A stretch of DNA of 64,000 bases from UBA1952 sp965246785 (lineage in GTDB: Bacteria > Bacteroidota > Bacteroidia > Chitinophagales > Chitinophagaceae), in the NCBI GenBank assembly GCA_965246785.1, contig CBDFFM010000033.1, positions 28,847-92,846 on the forward strand, given 5' to 3'. Below are positions 17,037 to 24,483 of the stretch, in pieces. The notes beneath the pieces are model-generated. The model did not search any database. It had not been told where the DNA came from and was given only the letters and a program-made list of their open reading frames with translations. Each line of letters starts with the position of its first letter. The stretch's first letter is position 1. The translations under genes were made by a program, and so were the position numbers.

Positions 17037-17909
17037 TTATTCTTCCATCACCTCCGCCGCCTTGTAATTTGGGCATCGGTAGGTTTTTAACTGAAACGAC
17101 AGATTGATAATGCCGTACAGATACTGGTCGCTCGTCTGGCTGTTGCCCCGTTGCTTGCCGGTACGGCCCAGAGCTTTTGGGTTGTTAATAGGATTGTCCA
17201 CGGAGCGGTCTTGTAGCCGCGTGGCGGGATTAGGAAAGTCCGGATTATTGCTTGGGAATTTATCCGCGCCCACATAACTCCGGGCTACATCGTCCAGGTA
17301 ATCAGTCAGCGTCAGGCGGTCGGCTAATTCAAATCCAATGTTGAAGCCGGGCGCAATCCAGTACTTCACTCCCAAGCCTACCGGAAAGCAGGCGGAAAAA
17401 GAGCTGTACTTCCTGTTTTCAAAGCCGGAAAGATTCTGGCCTTCCGTGCCGTACTTGCGCAGATAGTAGCGCTTCCCTTCCAGCTCCGTATAAGGATTGT
17501 AATAGAAAACGCCCACCCCGCCGGTCAGATAAGGCGTAAAGCGCCGGCCCTCCTCGCCCGTAGCAAAGCGGACAAAATTGAACTCGCTCTGCACCGAAAA
17601 TTCAAAAATATCGCTCTCAAAAGAAAGGTTGCGCGCTTTATAAAAAGCATTGTCCGACAGCCTATCTGAATAGCCAACCTTGGTATAGGAAAAGTTGGCA
17701 CGCACCGAAATATATGGATTGATATGATAACGAAGGAATGCTCCGCCAACCGGATGCGGTGTATTCAGGCCGTAATTATCATTCAAATCGCCGAAATATT
17801 GTGAGCCGCCCAGCGTAATGCCATATTCAGTACCGGTAAAAAACAGTTGCGCCGAAACACTGCCGGCTAATAGAAGCAATAAGACAACTGAAAATAGGCG
17901 ACGATACAT
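17037..17909 (-). CDS. DUF6089 outer-membrane beta-barrel protein (PorG-like)
   Basis: A 290-residue protein with a signal peptide (MYRRLFSVVLLLLLAGSVSA, cleavage before QLF). The mature protein begins TGTEYGITLGGSQYFGDLND, the conserved opening of DUF6089 proteins, followed by strands typical of a small beta-barrel (PVGGAFLRYHINPYISVRAN, PYLTGGVGVFYYNP, YWIAPGFNIGFELADRLTLT). The C-terminal Cys/Pro-containing tail (YRCPNY) is common in the family. PorG of the T9SS belongs to this type of barrel, so a secretion role is plausible but not proven, because several paralogues exist in most Bacteroidota. The ATG at 17909 is used because the upstream extension has no signal-peptide character. Confidence 0.8.
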   Translation of the reverse strand: MYRRLFSVVLLLLLAGSVSAQLFFTGTEYGITLGGSQYFGDLNDNYGLNTPHPVGGAFLRYHINPYISVRANFSYTKVGYSDRLSDNAFYKARNLSFESDIFEFSVQSEFNFVRFATGEEGRRFTPYLTGGVGVFYYNPYTELEGKRYYLRKYGTEGQNLSGFENRKYSSFSACFPVGLGVKYWIAPGFNIGFELADRLTLTDYLDDVARSYVGADKFPSNNPDFPNPATRLQDRSVDNPINNPKALGRTGKQRGNSQTSDQYLYGIINLSFQLKTYRCPNYKAAEVMEE

Positions 17910-17926
17910 AGGGCGAACGATAACGG

Positions 17927-17934
17927 CAAAATTA
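17927..17934 (-). promoter_or_regulatory. -7 promoter element of the DUF6089 gene
   Basis: Minus-strand TAATTTTG matches TAnnTTTG exactly, 17 bases before the start. Confidence 0.6.
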
Positions 17935-17956
17935 GGCCATGTATTATGCGGGATTC

Positions 17957-18003
17957 CACGCAAAGGCGCTAAGGTTTCGCAAAGGCGCGGGAAGTTTGGC
18001 GGC
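17957..18003. repeat. CGCAAAG-rich intergenic repeat, copy 2
   Basis: cgcaaaggcgctaagg, then cgcaaaggcgcggg and agtttggcggcttagcg: related in wording to the stretch upstream of clpC and partly self-complementary (cgctaag / cttagcg). Confidence 0.5.
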
Positions 18004-18038
18004 TTAGCGCTCACGTAATGCTTTCGCGCGAAACCACA

Positions 18039-18557
18039 CTAATTCTTGACAAACAATGCTTTCAGCTCCCCAGCCTCCTCCGGCTTCATCTTACCGCCCA
18101 GTATCAGGCGGATTTGCCGCCGCCGCAGCGCGCCCTCATACATCTTTTGCTCTTCCTCAGTTTCTGTCTTCAGCTCCGGCACCGCCCGCGGGTGGCCGTT
18201 CGGGTCGAGGGCCACGAAGGTCAGGTAGGCCTCATTCGTAAAATAGCGGTACTGCGCCTGCATATCCTCTCCGTAAACGCGCAGGTACACCTCCATGCTC
18301 GTATTGAACGCTCTCGTTACCTTGCTTTCAATAGTCAGCAGGTTGCCGAGGCGGATTGGCGCGTTAAACGACACATTATCAACTGATGCCGTCACCACCG
18401 GGCAGTTGCAGTGCTTCATGGCGGAGATGGCAGCGGCAATATCCATCCAGTGCATCAGCTTGCCGCCCATGAGGTTGCCGAGGGTGTTCGTATCGTTGGG
18501 CAGCACCAGCTCGCTCATGATGTTGTGCGAGTCCTGTGGCGTTTTAGGAGAAATCAT
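18039..18557 (-). CDS. Acyl-CoA thioesterase, hotdog fold (YciA/BFIT type)
   Basis: A 172-residue protein. The N-terminus reads LVLPNDTNTLGNLMGGKLMH followed by WMDIAAAISAMKHC, which contains the N-x-x-G-x-x-x-G-G and W-M-D elements of the hexameric acyl-CoA hydrolase group. Next comes VVTASVDNVSFNAPIRLGNL, the second conserved strand-turn. It hydrolyses acyl-CoA to free acid and CoA in the cytosol; chain length cannot be predicted. A Glu/Lys-rich tail of about 50 residues follows the fold. A TATCTTCG word upstream resembles the -7 element. Confidence 0.9.
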   Translation of the reverse strand: MISPKTPQDSHNIMSELVLPNDTNTLGNLMGGKLMHWMDIAAAISAMKHCNCPVVTASVDNVSFNAPIRLGNLLTIESKVTRAFNTSMEVYLRVYGEDMQAQYRYFTNEAYLTFVALDPNGHPRAVPELKTETEEEQKMYEGALRRRQIRLILGGKMKPEEAGELKALFVKN

Positions 18558-18606
18558 ATCGGATTTTTGCGGCGCGAAGATAGACCTGACGCTGCCGTAA
18601 CCGTAA

Positions 18607-18698
18607 TAGAACGCTGATGACGCAGATTTTTATGGTGGCCGTTGATATGAATTAAATCAAATCTCCTTAATCGTAAAAATCTGGGTTCTGTCGTTCTA
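18607..18698. repeat. Dispersed inverted-repeat element (AGAACG...CAGATTTTTA family), copy 1
   Basis: The left end, tagaacgctgatgacgcag plus attttta, pairs imperfectly with the right end, taaaaatctggg plus ttctgtcgttcta. A second element with the same ends is at 44198-44281. No coding potential is evident; its size and dyad are like a small non-autonomous or REP-type element. Confidence 0.6.
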
Positions 18699-18718
18699 AA
18701 GTTTTCAACATTTCCCCC

Positions 18719-18726
18719 TACCTTTG
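18719..18726 (+). promoter_or_regulatory. -7 promoter element of rpmI-rplT
   Basis: tacctttg matches TAnnTTTG exactly, 23 bases before the rpmI ATG. Confidence 0.6.
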
Positions 18727-18749
18727 CCGTCCTTAAAAAAACCGGCACT

Positions 18750-18947
18750 ATGCCCAAGATGAAGACGCACAGCCGTGCGAAGAAGACCTTTAAAGTAACC
18801 GGCACGGGCAAAATCCGTCGTTATCAGGCCTTTAAGAGTCACCTGCTTACCAAGAAAAGCAAGACCCGCAAGCGTCACCTCCGCCAGGCTGCTTTCGTGC
18901 ACCCAAGCAACCTGAACCTTGTAAAGCGCATGCTCGTACTGCGCTAA
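18750..18947 (+). CDS. rpmI: 50S ribosomal protein L35
   Basis: A 65-residue highly basic protein starting MPKMKTHSRAKKTFKVTGTG and ending LVKRMLVLR, full length for L35. It binds 23S rRNA in the large subunit. It is followed after 38 bases by rplT, the normal order. The usual upstream partner infC is not present; a repeat element and a divergent thioesterase gene sit there instead, and a promoter lies directly before rpmI. Confidence 0.98.
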   Translation: MPKMKTHSRAKKTFKVTGTGKIRRYQAFKSHLLTKKSKTRKRHLRQAAFVHPSNLNLVKRMLVLR

Positions 18948-18985
18948 TTCTCCATTCTCAATTTACAATTCTCAATTAATAAGAA

Positions 18986-19333
18986 ATGCCACGTTCCGTC
19001 AATGCGGTTGCATCCCGCGCACGCCGTAAAAAGATACTGAAGCAGGCCAAAGGTTTTTATGGCAAGCGGAAGAACGTATATACCGTAGCGAAAAACGTAC
19101 TGGAAAAGGGCCTCGGCTACAGCTATGTAGGCCGCAAAATCAAGAAGCGCGACTACCGCAGCATGTGGATTGTGCGCATCAACGCCGCCGTGCGTGAGGA
19201 AGGCATGAGCTACTCCGTATTCATCAACAAGCTACAAGGCGCAGGTATTGACCTAAACCGCAAGGTGCTGGCCGACCTCGCTATGAATGAGCCAGAAGCG
19301 TTTAAGGCGCTGGTAACTCAGGTGAAAGGCTAA
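18986..19333 (+). CDS. rplT: 50S ribosomal protein L20
   Basis: A 115-residue basic protein starting MPRSVNAVASRARRKKILKQ, with GFYGKRKNVYTVAKN and RDYRSMWIVRINAAVREEGM, full length for L20. It binds 23S rRNA early in large-subunit assembly and in many bacteria represses its own operon. The spacer from rpmI carries the simple repeat caatttacaattctcaatta. A strong terminator follows. Confidence 0.98.
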   Translation: MPRSVNAVASRARRKKILKQAKGFYGKRKNVYTVAKNVLEKGLGYSYVGRKIKKRDYRSMWIVRINAAVREEGMSYSVFINKLQGAGIDLNRKVLADLAMNEPEAFKALVTQVKG

Positions 19334-19353
19334 GAACTACTGCTTTTATTTAG

Positions 19354-19385
19354 AAAGCCCGTGTCTTTGGATACGGGCTTTTTTA
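19354..19385 (+). terminator. Terminator after rpmI-rplT
   Basis: Arms aaagcccgt / acgggcttt, followed by a T run. Confidence 0.9.
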
Positions 19386-19421
19386 TGTGACATTGCTTAA
19401 CTTTATTTCAAACAAAATGGT

Positions 19422-19616
19422 ATGAAAGGAGTAAGTTTCGTAACCAATGATGCAGGAGAAAAGACTGCGGTAATGCTTGATTTAGCGATGTTTGGCGAGG
19501 AAGTACAGGATTTTCTGGATGTATTGGAATGCAATGAGCGGGCAGGCGCGCCTTCGCGTGATGCCTTTGAGGCGATAGATGAAATACTTAGCCGGAAAGA
19601 AGCCGCTGCCCGATGA
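19422..19616 (+). CDS. Antitoxin of a RelBE/ParDE-type pair
   Basis: A 64-residue acidic protein: MKGVSFVTNDAGEKTAVMLD, then LAMFGEEVQDFLDVLECNER and a helical end with DEILSRKEAAAR. The opening beta strand followed by helices is the plan of small antitoxins that bind DNA as dimers. Its stop overlaps the toxin start (ATGA), so the two are translationally coupled. A TAACTTTA word about 30 bases upstream resembles the -7 element. Confidence 0.75.
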   Translation: MKGVSFVTNDAGEKTAVMLDLAMFGEEVQDFLDVLECNERAGAPSRDAFEAIDEILSRKEAAAR

Positions 19617-19900
19617 GTAAGTATGCTGTAATTATCACGCGTCCTGCGGAAAAGGATTTGGAGGCCTTAGATGCGCAGACAATCAGGCGAATACGCGCAA
19701 AGATTGTAGAGCTGGCAGATAATCCCTTTTTATCCGGCAGTAAAAAGCTTGTGCAATACCAAAGCAGCCGGGCGACTGGCGAGGCAGAGCAGTATTTCCG
19801 TGTACGTGTCGGAGACTACAGGATTATTTATACTGTTAAGAATGAAATACTGCTTATTACAATCGTAAAGATTGCGAATAGAAAAGATGCCTACCGATGA
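19613..19900 (+). CDS. RelE/ParE superfamily toxin
   Basis: A 95-residue protein with the RelE/ParE fold order. It begins YAVIITRPAEKDLEALD, followed by the helix pair (TIRRIRAKIVELADNP). The core is QYFRVRVGDYRIIYTV (R-x-x-x-G-D-Y-R) and the end is ILLITIVKIANRKDAYR. Members cleave ribosome-bound mRNA (RelE) or poison gyrase (ParE). The Arg in GDYRIIY and the C-terminal R-x-x-x-Y-R favour RelE-like mRNase activity, but this is inference. Its start overlaps the antitoxin stop, and its stop overlaps the start of a membrane-anchored protein. Confidence 0.88.
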   Translation: MSKYAVIITRPAEKDLEALDAQTIRRIRAKIVELADNPFLSGSKKLVQYQSSRATGEAEQYFRVRVGDYRIIYTVKNEILLITIVKIANRKDAYR

Positions 19901-20664
19901 AAAGGCCCACCGCCATCCAAATCTCCATCCCCGCGCCTTGCACACAGGCCTGGGATGATATGCAGCCGGCGCAGGGCGGGCGGCATTGCGCGCATTGCCA
20001 GAAGGTTGTGGTGGATTTTACCCGGATGACGGATGCGCAGTTGCTGGATTATTTCAAGAAAAATGCTGTTTCGTGCGGACGTCTTAATTCTGGGCAACTT
20101 GAGCGCGCAATTAGAACTGTTGAAATTTCTAAGTCTAATTGGTGGACGAAAGTAGCAGCCAGCATACTACTTGCTATGGGACTTTCAAAGACTGTAGCCG
20201 CTCAAAGCAAGAACAAGGAGCCCCTTGAACAAAAGGTTAGTGACAAAAGTATTGATAATAAGGTAGTTGTTAGTGAGCATCTCGAAAGTGATTCAACTAC
20301 TTTAATTGGTAAGGTTACCAACGAACATAGAGAGCCATTAATAAATGCACGAGTGCGATTATATAAAGATTCGGTTCTGAAAGCAGAAACGGTAACTGAT
20401 TTTGACGGAAATTACATGATAAGAGCAGTTCAAGTAGGAAACTATGAACTAAGATTCAATTATTTAGACGCGCATCTGACTATTATTAATGTTGAAATAA
20501 AACAGGCTGGAATAAGACTGACTGTCGATGCACGGTTGTTAATCTCAAAAACCAAATTCTGTCAAGAACCTATTATGGGACGTCTAGAATCAGCGTTTCC
20601 ATGGTTCGAGCCTCCCGGACAAAAGACATTTGAATCGGGTAAGAACCTACCTAATGGCTGGTAA
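19897..20664 (+). CDS. Membrane-anchored protein with N-terminal Cys-rich module and carboxypeptidase-regulatory-like domain
   Basis: A 255-residue protein. The N-terminus (IQISIPAPCTQAWDDMQP, GGRHCAHCQKVVVDFTRMTD) is a module I know from Bacteroidota membrane proteins, with a C-x-x-C pair. A single TM segment (WWTKVAASILLAMGLS) follows near residue 85. The outside part contains TLIGKVTNEHREPLINARVR and AETVTDFDGNYMIRAVQVGN, a CarboxypepD_reg/CNA-B-like beta-sandwich. Its ATG overlaps the toxin stop, an unusual third member for a toxin-antitoxin operon. The first 65 codons are GC-rich, while the rest is strikingly AT-rich, suggesting a mosaic gene. Function unknown. Confidence 0.7.
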   Translation: MKRPTAIQISIPAPCTQAWDDMQPAQGGRHCAHCQKVVVDFTRMTDAQLLDYFKKNAVSCGRLNSGQLERAIRTVEISKSNWWTKVAASILLAMGLSKTVAAQSKNKEPLEQKVSDKSIDNKVVVSEHLESDSTTLIGKVTNEHREPLINARVRLYKDSVLKAETVTDFDGNYMIRAVQVGNYELRFNYLDAHLTIINVEIKQAGIRLTVDARLLISKTKFCQEPIMGRLESAFPWFEPPGQKTFESGKNLPNGW

Positions 20665-20678
20665 AAACATCAATATAT

Positions 20679-23390
20679 TCACTCAACCACCAGCTTCATC
20701 CCTCCAACCTCCCCACCGGCGGCCCCAATCCTTACAAAGTACACCCCCTTCGCCCACCCACGCACATCAATGCGCGCCTCATGCGTACCAGTGCTGTAAG
20801 TGCCTTCGGAGGCAAACAGCGTCTTCCCCAGCATATCCGTCACCTTCCAGCTATAGCTGCCTGCCACCAAAGCATTAAAGCGCAACGTAGTAGAACCGCT
20901 CGCCGGATTCGGGAAGAGTGTAGCCTCCGGCGCTGCCGGTACCGCCGTATTCGCCGCCAGCTTCGTGCAGCCGCTTGGCGCAAAATCCACCCGGATAGCC
21001 GTACCCGCGCCGCAGGCCGCCGGGGCCGCCTTCAGCGGATGCGCGCCATATACCTGCTTCCGCGCCACATCCACCCGCGCCGATGATGAGGTGCAGGTAG
21101 TGGTATTGCCCGTCGAGTTGGTGATGCAGTTGTAATCCATTGCTATCACCTTCATAGCTGCCAGGAAATCGCCATTAATGGCTGCCGCCGGTATGCTGTA
21201 AGTCCCGTTGCCGCTCAGGCCGGCCGACTCATAAATCACATAGCCGATGGCGTCCAGTATCACGATGCGTAGCTTATTCGCGCGGCCTGAGTAGCTGCTC
21301 ACCGTTACCGTCAGGCTGCGGGCCGTGGGCGTATCTACTACATCGCAGGCAAGGCGCGCCGCCGTCTGGTCGGGCACAGTTGCAGCCGCGCCTATCGTTG
21401 TGCTATAGACAGAAAATCCGCTATTGCTTACCGAGCCGTTCGTATAGACAAAGCTGTCCGCCACGTGTGGCCGCTGCACCACCACCGGCGTATAGTACCA
21501 GGTAATAGGCGCCGTGCAGGGCGCGGGTATCACATCCAGCGCTGCCGCCGTAGTGCCTCCGGAGAGCAAGGCGTCATTGGTGCTTGGCATCACGCTTACG
21601 GTGGCTGTGTCCAGGAATGCCTGCGCTTCCCCATAATTGGCAAAGGGCGCGGCGCTCCGTGTCCAGTACACGTTCTGGCAGCCAAAGTCCACCCCTCGCG
21701 GCGCTGCGGATGCCTTCAGGCGCAGCGGCGCGTTATATACATTGCAGCATACCGGCATCTTCAGCGGTTGCGGCACTACGCCATTGCCCGGCGCTGCGCC
21801 CTGCTTTACTGTGGCCGTGACGGCCGTTATGCAGCCGTTGGAATCCGCCACCGTAACGGTGTAATCGCCCGCCGTCGTCACATTCGCCAGGTTTTGGGTC
21901 TTTGCGCCGCTTGACCAGCTATAGGTGTAAGGCGCGGTGCCGAAGTGGTTGCCCGCGAATTGCAGCATTACCCCGCCCGTACCGCTGCAAATGGGCTGCG
22001 GCGTCAGGCTTACAGACATTGTAGAAGCTAAGCACGAAGCCTGGCCGACATTGCTGCGGACGAGCGCTCCTGGCAGCGGCCCGAAGCCATTGGCCAGGTT
22101 GATGCCGCGGCTCACGAGGTGGCAATAGCTCATCACCGTGCCCTTCCAGGCCGTGACAGGTGCCGTATTGGAATAGGTGGAGCCGCAGGTATTGCAGCCG
22201 CTGCCATTCTCCAGCGTATAGCAATCGTCAATAGCGCCGCAGGCCCCGCCGGAGCCGGTGTTCCAGCCGCACCAGTGGGTGTGCGGGGAGCCGAGGTTGT
22301 GGCCCGTCTCGTGGCTTACCACCTCTACATCCCAGCTAAAGGTGGGCACCGTGTTGACTGTGCCGTAGATGTCGCTGTAGCCGTAGGCGAACGGGCGGTT
22401 GTTGCAAAGGCCGTCCAGGAAAGCCACGCCGCCATTACCGCCGTTGCCATTGTTGTCGCGGGTGATGAGGTGGGCCAGGTCGCCATTGAAGCCGTTGCCG
22501 AGGCTGTTCCAATAGGCGCGGAAGGCATACAACGCCACACGGGAAGAGGCCGTCGGGTAATCGTCCTGCGCCGTCCAGATGTAGAGGGAGCCCAGCTCCA
22601 TGGCTATGGATTCATTCGCGTAAAGCGCCTGAAATTGGTTGAAGAGGGATGTGGCGTAGTTCTGCGCCGTAGTGAGCGAGGAGCCTTTGCTCGTATAGAC
22701 GTTGTAAGAAAGTTCCCAATACACCCGCACCTTATTACACAGGAGGGCCTTCGCCGCCTTGCCCTTGCCGCCCGTTTCCAGCGTGCCCGGCACCGGCTCC
22801 GGCGTGGCGCACTTCGTGGCGCGCGGGTGCAGCATATCGGCATCATTGTAAAGAATAAAATTGCCCGAGCCGTCTTCCAGGCGGCCCAGGTTGAAGTTGC
22901 CTTCTTCATTAGAAAAGAGGATGGCCACATCCCCGTTAGGGAAGACGCTAGCCGCCGCCATGCTTTCGCCATCGCCCGCAAGGGCGCCCTGATAATGGAC
23001 GCCTGCCGTATAGGCCGCCTTGTGCCGCCCGCCCGCGTCTATGGTGCCCATGTCCGGCGCATCGCCTGTTGGGTAAGCGCGCAACATTTCCAATGTATAG
23101 GCCTTGCCGGCGGCGGTGCGCAAGGTGATGCTCAGGGCTTCCGGATGGCTTTGGCACAGGCTTGCCGCCGCGCCGGGAATGGCGCGCAGGAGGGTCTCAC
23201 GGGCCAGCATATCGCTGTGCTTCGCGCCTTCGGCGGAGGTAAAGAGGGTGGCTTCGGTGAAGGCCTGCCCGCCGGCCCGGGCGGCGGCCACCTTTGCAGC
23301 GAGGGCATGGCCCGCCATTGCGGCGGGAGCAAGGAGGAGGAGCGCGGCGATAGAGAGGATGGTCGCGAGGGGGCGGAGGCGGATAAGCAT
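20679..23390 (-). CDS. Secreted zinc metalloprotease (reprolysin-like) with T9SS sorting domain
   Basis: A 903-residue protein. It has a signal peptide (LATILSIAALLLLAPAAMAG) and a propeptide-like region to about residue 210. The metzincin-type catalytic domain carries the zinc motif HETGHNLGSPH (H360, H364 and H370, with catalytic E361). After it come a Cys-rich stretch, a PKD/Ig-like SprB-type repeat (APYTYSWSSGAKTQNLANVT), a proprotein-convertase-like jelly roll, and a C-terminal T9SS type A domain beginning ATLFPNPASGSTTLRFN. It is predicted to be exported to or beyond the cell surface and to degrade protein. The ATG at 23390 is chosen because the upstream extension is not signal-like; a TATTTTCG word precedes it. 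Confidence 0.9.
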   Translation of the reverse strand: MLIRLRPLATILSIAALLLLAPAAMAGHALAAKVAAARAGGQAFTEATLFTSAEGAKHSDMLARETLLRAIPGAAASLCQSHPEALSITLRTAAGKAYTLEMLRAYPTGDAPDMGTIDAGGRHKAAYTAGVHYQGALAGDGESMAAASVFPNGDVAILFSNEEGNFNLGRLEDGSGNFILYNDADMLHPRATKCATPEPVPGTLETGGKGKAAKALLCNKVRVYWELSYNVYTSKGSSLTTAQNYATSLFNQFQALYANESIAMELGSLYIWTAQDDYPTASSRVALYAFRAYWNSLGNGFNGDLAHLITRDNNGNGGNGGVAFLDGLCNNRPFAYGYSDIYGTVNTVPTFSWDVEVVSHETGHNLGSPHTHWCGWNTGSGGACGAIDDCYTLENGSGCNTCGSTYSNTAPVTAWKGTVMSYCHLVSRGINLANGFGPLPGALVRSNVGQASCLASTMSVSLTPQPICSGTGGVMLQFAGNHFGTAPYTYSWSSGAKTQNLANVTTAGDYTVTVADSNGCITAVTATVKQGAAPGNGVVPQPLKMPVCCNVYNAPLRLKASAAPRGVDFGCQNVYWTRSAAPFANYGEAQAFLDTATVSVMPSTNDALLSGGTTAAALDVIPAPCTAPITWYYTPVVVQRPHVADSFVYTNGSVSNSGFSVYSTTIGAAATVPDQTAARLACDVVDTPTARSLTVTVSSYSGRANKLRIVILDAIGYVIYESAGLSGNGTYSIPAAAINGDFLAAMKVIAMDYNCITNSTGNTTTCTSSSARVDVARKQVYGAHPLKAAPAACGAGTAIRVDFAPSGCTKLAANTAVPAAPEATLFPNPASGSTTLRFNALVAGSYSWKVTDMLGKTLFASEGTYSTGTHEARIDVRGWAKGVYFVRIGAAGGEVGGMKLVVE

Positions 23391-23745
23391 TAGAATAAAA
23401 GGGAAGATTGCGAAAATACCGCCTGAATGTGGGATAGCGCCATGGCAGTGGCGCTTTTCGCGCCATAGGGCGGTCAAAATGCGGCGATTAGCCGCTGACT
23501 GACTGCCGCACATGCCTGCGGGAGGGCTTACCGAGCTCGTAATTTGAAAAAACAACCTCGCTAAATGAAAAAACAAGCTCGCTAAACGAAAAAACGAGCT
23601 TGCTAAATGAAAAAACGAGCTCGTAATTTAAAAAAACGAGCTAGGTAAACAAAAAAACGAGCTCGCTGAATGATTTGCCGGGCAAATGTTAAGGGAAAGG
23701 CAACCCGATAGCCGGCCCAATAAGAATCTTTTTGCGGGAGGCCGC
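23391..23745. other. 355-base intergenic region holding a phased A-tract array
   Basis: No gene. It contains the promoter region of the metalloprotease, the 21-bp tandem repeats listed separately, and the 3' side of pyrH. Confidence 0.7.
23532..23678. repeat. Seven tandem 21-bp repeats with phased A-tracts
   Basis: Consensus cgagctcgctaaatgaaaaaa, just 20-21 bases per unit. Units start at 23532, 23553, 23574, 23595, 23616, 23637 and 23658; the last is degenerate. Six units end in a run of six or seven A spaced exactly 21 bases apart, i.e. two helical turns, which predicts bent DNA. It lies 142 bases upstream of the metalloprotease start and downstream of pyrH. Confidence 0.85.
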
Positions 23746-24456
23746 TTAGCTGACGAGGGTGCCTACTTGCTTTCCCGTTACCACGTCCAGCAGATTCCCC
23801 GCCTTGTGCATGTCAAAGACGATGATGGGGAGGTTGTTTTCCTGGCAAAGTGTGAAGGCGGTCATGTCCATCACTTTGAGGCCGCGGGAGATGACATCGG
23901 CAAAGGAGAGGGTTTCGAAGCGGGTGGCGGTGGGGTCTTTCTCGGGGTCGGCGGTGTAGATGCCGTCCACGCGGGTGCCTTTAAGGATGACGTCGGCCCC
24001 GATTTCAATGGCGCGAAGAGAGCCGGCGGTGTCGGTAGTGAAGTAGGGGTTGCCGGTACCGGCGCCGAAGATGACGACGCGGCCCTTCTCCAGGTGACGC
24101 ATGGCGCGGCGGCGGATGTAGGGCTCGGCGATCTGCTCCATCTTGATGGCGCTCTGGAGGCGGGTAGTTACGCCGGCCTTCTCCAGCGCAGCCTGCAGGG
24201 CCATGCCGTTGATGACGGTGGCGAGCATGCCCATATAATCGCCCTGGGCGCGCTCAATGCCGGTCTCGGCCTCGTTCATGCCGCGGTAGATATTGCCCCC
24301 GCCAATGACGACGGCTACCTGCACGCCGATGTCGGTGATGAGCTTGATATCGGTAGCATAAGCCTCCAGCATGGCGGGTGAGATGCCAAAGGAGCGGTCG
24401 CCCATGAGGGATTCGCCGGAGAGCTTGAGGAGGACGCGGGTGTATTTGGGGAGCAC
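23746..24456 (-). CDS. pyrH: UMP kinase
   Basis: A 236-residue amino-acid-kinase-fold enzyme that phosphorylates UMP to UDP. Motifs: YTRVLLKLSGESLMG (Lys, phosphate binding), VAVVIGGGNIYRG, then DYMGMLATVINGMALQAALE, the hexamer and UMP-binding helix. The later part has FGAGTGNPYFTTDTAGSLRA and DGIYTADPEKDP. Length is normal. It lies 27 bases downstream of gcvT on the same strand and is probably co-transcribed with it, which is not the common tsf-pyrH-frr order. Confidence 0.97.
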   Translation of the reverse strand: MLPKYTRVLLKLSGESLMGDRSFGISPAMLEAYATDIKLITDIGVQVAVVIGGGNIYRGMNEAETGIERAQGDYMGMLATVINGMALQAALEKAGVTTRLQSAIKMEQIAEPYIRRRAMRHLEKGRVVIFGAGTGNPYFTTDTAGSLRAIEIGADVILKGTRVDGIYTADPEKDPTATRFETLSFADVISRGLKVMDMTAFTLCQENNLPIIVFDMHKAGNLLDVVTGKQVGTLVS

Positions 24457-24483
24457 GGTGGGGAGTTGAACGAGTTGAGCGTG

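Noticed and set aside
22119..23393. 424-codon frame antisense to the metalloprotease
   Set aside because: Ala/Arg/Val-rich shadow; the minus-strand protein has HExxH and a sorting domain.
23532..23678. Possible CRISPR array
   Set aside because: Units are contiguous 21-mers without variable spacers, and there are no cas genes.
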